Assembly: GCA_030681145.1 (NCBI GenBank)
Contig: JAUXXK010000140.1
Span: 1 to 13,355 of the forward strand
DNA from: Methanobacteriaceae archaeon
Lineage (GTDB): Archaea; Methanobacteriota; Methanobacteria; Methanobacteriales; Methanobacteriaceae
Direction of reading: 5' to 3'
DNA: 13,355 bases
Below the pieces are notes generated by a model that did no database searches, was not told the DNA's origin, and worked only from the letters and a program-made list of their open reading frames with translations. Numbering within the stretch: position 1 is the first letter of the stretch; each line of letters opens with the position of its first letter. The position numbers and the translations under genes are program-made. Positions 8,036 to 13,355 of this stretch are shown piece after piece.

Positions 8036-8461
8036 TCACCCAAATTTAATCATTTCTTTTGGCTGGAAATTATTAGCCATGGTCCAGAAATAGGCCTCAC
8101 CTTTAGCAATGCGGAAAATTATCAGGCCAGGATGGTTAAATGTCATACCAAACTCTTTAAGGAATGGCCTATCTTCTAAAACTTTCTTTTTAAGTTTCAA
8201 ATCATTTACAAATTGAATTTCGCCTGCTACTCTCATCATGATCCCTGTTTGTTCATCTGGTTGCCAAAAACATGCTTCCACTTTATTATTGGCCTGCATT
8301 TGTCCATACATATCCTTTACAGCACCAATTTGAAAGTAAAATCCAGTTTCATCCGCAAACCAGAATCCTAAGGCCCTTACTCTTGGTTGATCTCCTTCTG
8401 CCGTGGCCAGATATCAAACTGGTGTTTCATTGGCAAATTTTATACAGTCTTTTAATTCCAT
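8036..8461 (-). pseudogene. Pyridoxamine 5'-phosphate oxidase-like split-barrel flavoprotein with in-frame TGA at codon 16
   Basis: Starting at ATG 8461, with a perfect GGTGAT at 8465-8470, the minus strand encodes a 141-codon protein beginning MELKDCIKFANETPV. TGA follows at 8414-8416, and the same frame then runs unbroken from YLATAEGDQPRVRALGFWFA to the stop at 8036-8038. PVxYLATxxGDQPRVR followed by a FYFQIGAVKDMYGQM-like strand is the typical start of small FMN- or F420-binding split-barrel proteins of about 130-150 residues. Apart from the TGA the gene looks intact at every codon. From memory, relatives carry cysteine at the TGA position (PVCYLAT), one base from TGC or TGT. It may be a recent nonsense mutation, a sequence error, or a selenocysteine codon; the last is unlikely in Methanobacteriales. 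Without read-through, translation could restart only at internal ATG 8311, losing the cofactor-binding start. Confidence 0.8.
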
Positions 8462-8638
8462 TTTATCACCAGTTTAAATTTCTATTAGCTAATTTATGTT
8501 TTTATCTAATATTTTTAGTCAGTATTTTTTTACCCCACCACCACTTCATTAATTCCTAAAACAATTTTTTCCCTAATTTTCTTAAAGTAATAATAAAATT
8601 TAATAATAATTCCATTGATATTAGATTAAGAATTATTT

Positions 8639-8656
8639 AGGAGATGTGATACCATA
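8639..8656 (+). promoter_or_regulatory. Ribosome site and non-standard ATA start
   Basis: AGGAGATGTGAT (8639-8650) resembles the GGAGGTGAT consensus of methanogens and ends three bases before ATA at 8654-8656. That spacing equals the one at the flavoprotein start (GGTGAT-AAA-ATG). No in-frame ATG, GTG or TTG lies nearby; the first is TTG at 8810, which has no ribosome site and falls inside a hydrophobic segment. Confidence 0.55.
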
Positions 8657-9316
8657 GAAAAAAAGTTATGGAAATCATTCGTACTTTCATTAATTTATCC
8701 TGGGCTGGGCCATCTATATGCTGGAAACAAGATTATTGGAGCATTATTTATAATAACAACTTCATATCTACTGATTAGTGGAATATTTTATGATAGGTTA
8801 GTTCGGAACTTGATGATAATCATGGGTTATTGGCTATTGATAGCTCTTTTAGCTGTTATAAGTGCCAACAGACATAATATAAAATATAAAAACGAAATAG
8901 AAGCTCTTTCAGAGCCTGGTGTTTTGTGCCCTAATTGCCAAACAAACAATCCGGTTGAAAATGAAGAATGTATAAACTGCCATAAAAACTTAAAAGAAGT
9001 ATTATTCTACAAAAGCTCTGAAGGCGTATTCGATTTTCCAGACATTGAAATAAACAAAACTGAAATTATTGAATATAAAAAAGGCCTTACTGGAAAAAGA
9101 AATGGCAAAACTGAGAAATATAGTAATCTTATCCATGATGTTGAAATCAAAAATTATGCAATAGAACCATATATTCAGATCAATTTCAAATATAAAGAAA
9201 AAAATGGGAATATTAAAAAAAAGTTTCTGGTTGTGAATAAATATAATCTAGAAGAAGTAAAAAAGGCTCTGGATTTGAAAAAAATCCAATATAGGGACAT
9301 TCGACGAAGAAAATAA
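8654..9316 (+). CDS. Membrane protein with PGLGHLY motif and zinc ribbon; start codon apparently ATA
   Basis: Read from 8654, the frame encodes 220 residues. KKLWKSFVLSLIYPGLGHLY and AGNKIIGALF near the N-terminus carry the P-G-x-G-[HQ]-x-Y-x-G pattern of small TM2-like membrane proteins. Two further hydrophobic segments reach about residue 72. A zinc ribbon follows with C92, C95, C106 and C109 (CPNCQTNNPVENEECINCHK), then a charged soluble domain of about 100 residues that I do not recognise. Starting at TTG 8810 instead would discard the PGLGHLY segment and about half of the membrane region, so the longer reading is better supported by conservation, though ATA is not a normal start. If the start has been lost, expression may be weak or absent. 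Downstream to 9496 lies AT-rich DNA with no convincing gene. Confidence 0.65.
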   Translation: MEKKLWKSFVLSLIYPGLGHLYAGNKIIGALFIITTSYLLISGIFYDRLVRNLMIIMGYWLLIALLAVISANRHNIKYKNEIEALSEPGVLCPNCQTNNPVENEECINCHKNLKEVLFYKSSEGVFDFPDIEINKTEIIEYKKGLTGKRNGKTEKYSNLIHDVEIKNYAIEPYIQINFKYKEKNGNIKKKFLVVNKYNLEEVKKALDLKKIQYRDIRRRK

Positions 9317-9496
9317 ATTTTTAATTAACTTATTTTATTATTTTTACAGAAAAAACCAATATCTCTTTTTACATTATTTTAAAGGACATCATAACTATGT
9401 CCCTCCTCAAGATTGGCCTACTAAAAAAAATATACTTGGCCAATTATCATGGCAATGAAATAAGAAATTTGTGGTTGATTGAAAAAGGAATATAAA

Positions 9497-9721
9497 TTAC
9501 TTCTTAAAAACTACCAGATTTCCATCTATCCTGGTCACACTAGTAAATGAAACCAAAGTACCGGCCCCGGCATCCATTTCGGGATCATGATATTCGGCAG
9601 TAAATGCCTCATGTTTTTCGTGTATTTTACTAATTTTTCCTTTTAATTCTCGTCCTTCTTCTCCCCATTTAAATATTAATTCTTTACCTACTAATAAGGC
9701 CAGTTGAGATGAGATATCCAT
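9497..9721 (-). CDS. Small uncharacterised protein, possibly a beta-barrel fold
   Basis: A 74-residue soluble protein beginning MDISSQLALLVGKELIFKWG. The start is ATG 9721 because GGTGAT at 9726-9731 sits four bases before it; an in-frame GTG at 9730 overlaps that ribosome site and is unlikely. The sequence alternates short hydrophobic strands and turns (ELIFKW, GKISKI, GTLVSFTSVTRI, NLVVFKK), suggesting a small all-beta fold such as an SH3- or Sm-like barrel. No cysteines, signal peptide or membrane segment are present. It is divergent from the membrane protein at 9889-10209, with which it shares a 167-base spacer. I do not recognise the family, and no function can be given. Confidence 0.72.
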   Translation of the reverse strand: MDISSQLALLVGKELIFKWGEEGRELKGKISKIHEKHEAFTAEYHDPEMDAGAGTLVSFTSVTRIDGNLVVFKK

Positions 9722-9759
9722 ATTTATCACCTTTTTTCATAAAATTAACTAATTACATT

Positions 9760-9839
9760 ATGTGTTTATACTTAGTTGATATTACACCATATCATTTATT
9801 CTAGATTAATTAATTGGATCTCAAATAAATGTGTTTATA
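9760..9839 (+). promoter_or_regulatory. ATGTGTTTATA repeat in the divergent promoter region
   Basis: The 11-base sequence ATGTGTTTATA occurs at 9760-9770 and 9829-9839, 69 bases apart, between the divergent genes at 9721 and 9889. The second copy runs into GTTTATATTAA, a good TATA-like element about 50 bases before ATG 9889. The shared ATGTG may be a regulator site, or the repeat may be coincidental in AT-rich DNA. Confidence 0.35.
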
Positions 9840-9888
9840 TTAATTAATATGTAACTATTAAAGAGAGAATTTATTTAGGTGGGAAAAA

Positions 9889-10209
9889 ATGCAAAAATCG
9901 ATTACATGGATAATTTTAGGTCTTATATTCATAGCAGTTGGACTGGTAGACCCTTACAATACAGTTATTATTACAGCAGGATTAATATTCCTGATCAGCG
10001 GCTTGTTCATGTATAAAAAATTTGAGAATAAGAATATGTATGTGGGATTGATCTCAATTGTTCTGATTTTAATGTCCATTTTAACATATTTAGAGCTATT
10101 TAGCCCGAATTATACTGGAAATGTTTTATTTAATGGAATTTTCTTTATTCTGATAGTTTTGGTCGGAATTTACATTATTTACAGATTTCCTAAAAAATGG
10201 GAATTATAA
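9889..10209 (+). CDS. Small four-helix membrane protein, uncharacterised
   Basis: A 106-residue, strongly hydrophobic protein with four predicted transmembrane helices: roughly residues 5-20, 25-42, 50-68 and 82-99. The tail is short and basic (YRFPKKWEL). ATG 9889 follows AGGTGGG at 9877-9883, a good ribosome site. There are no conserved catalytic or metal-binding residues, and the protein is almost all membrane. The next gene on the same strand is another membrane protein of unknown role, but the 92-base gap and the TATA-containing repeat before that gene suggest separate promoters. I do not recognise the family. Confidence 0.75.
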   Translation: MQKSITWIILGLIFIAVGLVDPYNTVIITAGLIFLISGLFMYKKFENKNMYVGLISIVLILMSILTYLELFSPNYTGNVLFNGIFFILIVLVGIYIIYRFPKKWEL

Positions 10210-10259
10210 ACAAGAATTTTTGGCCATTAATAAATACCATAAAAATATATTAAAAATAA

Positions 10260-10287
10260 ATTAATCTATATAAATTAATCTATATAA
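10260..10287 (+). repeat. Tandem 14-base repeat containing TATA-like sequence
   Basis: ATTAATCTATATAA occurs twice back to back (10260-10273 and 10274-10287). The second copy ends directly before the TTGGAGG ribosome site at 10288-10294. The first copy would be a usable TATA element only with a very short leader. It may be a recent slippage duplication. Confidence 0.6.
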
Positions 10288-10301
10288 TTGGAGGCTTAGT
10301 T

Positions 10302-11141
10302 TTGGGTAAATTTTTAAAAAGTTTTAATTATGGTGCAATTATCATTGGACTTTTTATAAGTCTTTTAATTACTATTATTTTAAAATTTTTTATCGGTAGC
10401 CTTGCCCTGTTTTTTTTGCCTCTTATGGCCGGTTTAATTTCTGTATTTTTAGCAAATGAATCTGAATATATTAATGGCATAGCTAATGGACTATTGGCAG
10501 GGTTAATTTCCATTATATGGATTGGTCCATTTTTTCTACTTTTAGGGCCATTAGGAGGATTTTTAGGAGCCATATTAAACCAATATTTAAATAAAGGTGA
10601 TATTAAACCTATTTTAGGTAAAAAAAATATAGAAAATAGATTAAATCCTATTAATAACATTATTAATAATTTAAAACTTAATAAAATAATTATAGTAATT
10701 GCATCTGTTCTTTTAGGAATAATTTTAATCTGGGGAGTTTTTTCCATACCCCCAATAGAGGAGTCCCATATTGATAAAGTCCCTGTAATTAACAACACAG
10801 CTGGAAATAATCAAACCACTCCCAATCCTGAGGAGGTGGCTTTGAGACAAAACCTGACAAAATCATTGGAATTGTTTTTCAGCAATTTTAACTTAATGTT
10901 CAAGCAAAATGGTGTAAGTAATGGATATATACTCAATACTATTCAAATAGTTAGTTTAAATAAAACATCAGCTAATCAGGTTCAAATAACAGTGAATTTA
11001 ACCAGAATCTCCAGTAATGGAGGCCAATTTAATTCAGTGTGGAATGGTCCTTTTTATTTAGTTAATGGAACCTGGGTTGATAAGGGCGAATTTGTACAAA
11101 TACATTCGTATAACAGTACTAGTGGAAAAGATACATTATGA
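10302..11141 (+). CDS. Membrane protein with extracytoplasmic C-terminal domain, uncharacterised (TTG start)
   Basis: A 279-residue protein in two parts. Residues 1 to about 150 contain four to five hydrophobic segments rich in glycine and leucine (LPLMAGLISVFLANESEYIN and FFLLLGPLGGFLGAILNQYL are typical pieces). They resemble the small glycine-rich membrane domains, such as DUF5518, common in Methanobacteriales; this comparison is tentative. After a last helix (about 128-147) the remaining 130 residues are polar, contain many N-x-S/T sites (NQT, NLT, NKT, NGT), and probably lie outside the membrane. The start is TTG 10302, supported by TTGGAGG at 10288-10294; no better in-frame start is near. 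It converges on the NuoF-like gene, 75 bases away. Confidence 0.72.
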   Translation: MGKFLKSFNYGAIIIGLFISLLITIILKFFIGSLALFFLPLMAGLISVFLANESEYINGIANGLLAGLISIIWIGPFFLLLGPLGGFLGAILNQYLNKGDIKPILGKKNIENRLNPINNIINNLKLNKIIIVIASVLLGIILIWGVFSIPPIEESHIDKVPVINNTAGNNQTTPNPEEVALRQNLTKSLELFFSNFNLMFKQNGVSNGYILNTIQIVSLNKTSANQVQITVNLTRISSNGGQFNSVWNGPFYLVNGTWVDKGEFVQIHSYNSTSGKDTL

Positions 11142-11159
11142 TATCTATTTAATTTTTAA

Positions 11160-11181
11160 AAATAATAAAATTTTATTTTTT
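11160..11181. terminator. AT-only imperfect palindrome between convergent genes
   Basis: AATAAAA and TTTTATT meet at 11170/11171, and the arms extend to 11 bases each with one mismatch. Flanking A and T runs would give oligo-U in transcripts from either side. Its place between convergent genes (stops at 11141 and 11217) suits a two-way terminator. Confidence 0.45.
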
Positions 11182-11216
11182 AATCTATCAACTGAATTAT
11201 TATTTCTAAAACTATA

Positions 11217-13079
11217 TTACTGTGCATTGATCACTTTAACTGCATTTTTTTTCCTTTTACACAAATCCCGGCATGTGCCACATTTGACGCACTTATCCGT
11301 GTCAATTATATGAATTTCATCCTTAACCCCGCTTATTGCTTCTACTGGGCAGGATTTAATACAAACCATACATCCGTCGCATATTTCAGAGTCAATGACA
11401 TATTTTATGAAATCCTTACAGTTGAGAGCTGGACAAACCCCGTCTTTAATATGGGCTTCGTATTCATTCATAAAAAAACGAGTGGTGGTCAAAATAGGAT
11501 TTGGAGATGATTGACCTAGGCCACATAGTGAACCCTTTTTTATGGCCATAGCTAGGTCATTTAGTAATAATAAATCCTTTTCAGTTCCTTTACCAGTGAT
11601 AATATCTGTTAAAACATCCAACATCTGTTTTGTTCCCAGTCTGCAGGGGACGCATTTACCACAGGATTCTCTTTGAATGAATTCCAAAAAATACCGAGCC
11701 ACTTCTACCATGCATGTGCTCTGATCCATGACTACCAATCCTCCAGAACCCATCATGGCCCCGACACCTAAGAGGGAATCATAGTCAATAGGGGTGTTAA
11801 TGTGTTGGGCAGATATACAGCCTCCAGAAGGTCCTCCAATTTGAACTGCCTTAAATTCACCATCCCCGACAATTCCACCACCAATATCAAATATTACTTC
11901 TTTTAATGTGGTTCCCAACGGTACTTCAATCAAGCCGGTGTTTTTAACCTGACCCACCAAGGAAAATGTTTTAGTACCTTTACTACTATCAGTCCCCACT
12001 TCGGAATATTTTTCAGCTCCTTTCTGCATGATTAGAGCCGCACTGGCCATGGTTTCCACATTGTTTATGACAGTGGGCTTTCCAAATAGCCCTTCAGTAG
12101 TAGGAAATGGTGGCCTGGTTCTAGGAGTTCCTCTTTCACCTTCAATAGAAGCCAAAAGAGCAGTTTCCTCACCACATACAAATGCTCCGGCTCCTTCTTT
12201 TATTATAATTTCCAAGTTAAATCCAGATCCCTGAATATTTTCTCCTAAAAATCCTCTCTCCTTCATCTGAGCAATGGCTATTTTTAAACGCTCCAATGCT
12301 AGAGGATATTCCGCCCGGCAGTAAATATATGCTTTTTCAGCCCTAATAGTCTTAGCAGCAATTAATATTCCTTCTAAAACAGAATGAGGATCACTTTCCA
12401 AGAGTGAACGATTCATAAAGGCTCCAGGATCTCCTTCATCAGCATTACAAACCAAATAATTTGTTTCCTGGTTGGAATCTATACAGAATTGCCATTTCAT
12501 CCAAGTGGGGAATCCCGCTCCCCCCCTTCCCCGAACTCCTGCTTTTTTCATTACTTCGATTATTTCTGATGAATCCATACTCATGGCCATAATAAATCCA
12601 GAATATCCCCCTTGGGCTAAATAATGGCCAATATCTGTAGGGTCTATGAATCCGCAGTTTCGGAGTATCCTACGCTCTTGCATTTTCATAGATTTTTTTT
12701 CAAAAAGAGGATTTATAGATTCTATTTCTCCTTGTCCCCAAGATCCTAAGGCATACTCGGGTAAAGGCGTATCATTAATGATATGAGATTTAGTTATCTC
12801 TTTTGCAACTTTTTTAGTCACATTTCCATATATTACTGCTGGTTTTTGTGGTTTAATAACCATTATAATTGGCTCGGCATAACATAGACCAATGCAACCC
12901 ACATCAATCATTTCTATATCATATGCAACCTTTTCAATTTCTTCTTTAATTGTTTTTTTTGCTATTTGCGCCCCTGCAGAATTTCCACATGTTGCTGATC
13001 CAATAAAAACTGCATTTTTGTCAGAAAATATTAAATCATAATCCTTTTTTTCTTTTTGGACCATTTTTTCAAAGTTCAT
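11217..13079 (-). CDS. NuoF/HndC-type flavin and Fe-S subunit of an NAD(P)H-linked oxidoreductase
   Basis: A 620-residue cytoplasmic electron-transfer subunit. Residues 20-95 are a thioredoxin-like [2Fe-2S] domain with C31 (ATCGNSAG) and C62 and C66 (GCIGLC). Residues 140-460 are the FMN and NAD(P)H domain: GVRGRGGAGFPTWMKW at 181-196, CNADEGDPGAF at 211-221, GAGAFVCGEETALL at 296-309 and PPFPTTEGLFGKPTVINNVE at 323-342. C473, C476, C479 and C519 bind the N3-type [4Fe-4S] cluster. The tail has two ferredoxin-type [4Fe-4S] sites: C567, C570, C573, C577 and C597, C600, C603, C607. This order matches HndC of NADP-reducing hydrogenases and HydB of bifurcating hydrogenases, rather than the shorter NuoF of complex I. 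ATG 13079 has GGGGA at 13086-13090. The NuoE-like gene lies 39 bases upstream in the same operon; the catalytic partner is not in the window. The N-terminal domain shows three, not four, candidate cluster cysteines. Confidence 0.92.
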   Translation of the reverse strand: MNFEKMVQKEKKDYDLIFSDKNAVFIGSATCGNSAGAQIAKKTIKEEIEKVAYDIEMIDVGCIGLCYAEPIIMVIKPQKPAVIYGNVTKKVAKEITKSHIINDTPLPEYALGSWGQGEIESINPLFEKKSMKMQERRILRNCGFIDPTDIGHYLAQGGYSGFIMAMSMDSSEIIEVMKKAGVRGRGGAGFPTWMKWQFCIDSNQETNYLVCNADEGDPGAFMNRSLLESDPHSVLEGILIAAKTIRAEKAYIYCRAEYPLALERLKIAIAQMKERGFLGENIQGSGFNLEIIIKEGAGAFVCGEETALLASIEGERGTPRTRPPFPTTEGLFGKPTVINNVETMASAALIMQKGAEKYSEVGTDSSKGTKTFSLVGQVKNTGLIEVPLGTTLKEVIFDIGGGIVGDGEFKAVQIGGPSGGCISAQHINTPIDYDSLLGVGAMMGSGGLVVMDQSTCMVEVARYFLEFIQRESCGKCVPCRLGTKQMLDVLTDIITGKGTEKDLLLLNDLAMAIKKGSLCGLGQSSPNPILTTTRFFMNEYEAHIKDGVCPALNCKDFIKYVIDSEICDGCMVCIKSCPVEAISGVKDEIHIIDTDKCVKCGTCRDLCKRKKNAVKVINAQ

Positions 13080-13118
13080 GATTTTTCCCCAGTAAATTTA
13101 ATCAAAATAATTTAAATA

Positions 13119-13355
13119 TTATTCTGACGATTTTTCAGGATTATATCCTCTGAAAAGCTTTTTAACACTTCTTAATGATAGTTTAGACTTTATTTCATCA
13201 TCTACCATGGCTGCAGGAGCCAAAGCACAGCATCCTAGACATCCCACTGATTCTAAAGAGTAAGCTCCATCAGGAGTAGTTTCTCCTTCCTTAATATCCA
13301 AATGACGTTCCATGCCCTCTATTATTTGTTGAGCTCCAGTTACGTGACATGCCGT
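13119..13355 (-). CDS. NuoE/HndA-type [2Fe-2S] subunit, N-terminus beyond the window
   Basis: The last 78 residues of a NuoE-type protein, open to the right edge. The visible part starts TACHVTGAQQIIEGMERHLD, which holds the second cysteine of the C-x4-C pair; the first is outside the window. It continues to ESVGCLGCCALAPAAMVDDE, whose C-x3-C pair completes the thioredoxin-like [2Fe-2S] site. A full NuoE/HndA is about 160 residues, so roughly half is missing. An internal ATG at 13313 is not a real start because the family sequence continues upstream of it. NuoE proteins hold a [2Fe-2S] cluster beside the FMN of NuoF, and the NuoF/HndC gene follows after 39 bases. The two are almost certainly co-transcribed and form one complex. 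Confidence 0.92.
   Translation of the reverse strand, partial: TACHVTGAQQIIEGMERHLDIKEGETTPDGAYSLESVGCLGCCALAPAAMVDDEIKSKLSLRSVKKLFRGYNPEKSSE

Noticed and set aside
8272..8559. Plus-strand frame of 95 codons over the flavoprotein
   Set aside because: It lies antisense to the conserved split-barrel sequence and continues into an AT-rich spacer; no ribosome site.
9397..9495. A 32-codon plus-strand frame (MSLLKIGLLKKIYLANYHGN...) and an overlapping frame with HYFKGHHNYVPPQDWP
   Set aside because: There is no ribosome site at usable distance, both frames are short, and no family is recognisable; the protein-like look may be chance or an old remnant.
9719..9730. GTG 9730 as start of the 74-residue protein
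   Set aside because: This GTG overlaps the GGTGAT ribosome site; ATG 9721 is correctly spaced from it.
10328..10798. Minus-strand frame of 156 codons opposite the membrane protein at 10302-11141
   Set aside because: It is antisense to a frame with a clear ribosome site and membrane pattern, and its own composition is not protein-like.

Overview
The window most likely comes from a methanogenic archaeon close to Methanobacterium (Methanobacteriales). This is inferred from strongly AT-rich spacers, repeated GGTGAT-type ribosome binding sites 3-4 bases before starts (for example 227-232, 8465-8470 reverse, 9726-9731 reverse), AT-rich archaeal-type TATA elements, and the gene types present. No rRNA, tRNA, CRISPR array or complete insertion sequence was seen.

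Layout. (1) 237-2122, plus strand: two molybdenum/tungsten cofactor genes, a MobB-type GTPase fused to a [4Fe-4S] domain, and moaA. They are separated by about 250 bases of AT-rich DNA, so each probably has its own promoter. (2) 2167-4907, minus strand: a decayed stretch. It holds the 3' remnant of an MFS transporter with in-frame stops, a small membrane-protein gene broken by a stop and a frameshift, and a sensor histidine kinase split by a frameshift or deletion in its membrane domain. (3) 5111-6793: an intact SulP anion transporter with a STAS domain. (4) 7066-7942: a multi-helix membrane protein and a small XRE-type regulator, preceded by a repeated AACATAATGT element that looks like an operator. 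(5) 8036-9316: a split-barrel flavoprotein gene with one in-frame TGA, then a membrane/zinc-ribbon gene whose natural start appears to be ATA rather than ATG. (6) 9497-11141: three small uncharacterised genes, two of them membrane proteins. (7) 11217-13355, minus strand: a NuoE-NuoF (HndA-HndC-like) flavin/Fe-S module, with the NuoE part cut by the window edge.

How they work together. The molybdopterin genes would supply cofactor for formylmethanofuran dehydrogenase or formate dehydrogenase. The NuoEF-like pair is an NAD(P)H-linked, FMN/Fe-S electron-entry module whose catalytic partner must lie beyond position 13355. The XRE gene and the upstream membrane protein look like one regulated unit.

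Main surprise. Between about 2.2 and 8.7 kb there are four genes broken in different ways and one with a start-codon defect, next to fully intact housekeeping genes. The MFS remnant and the multiply altered ATP-binding box of the kinase indicate real decay. The single-base lesions (TGA in the flavoprotein, ATA start) could instead be assembly errors or unusual decoding, and are the most useful things to check. I did not find clear evidence of a wholly new multi-gene system.
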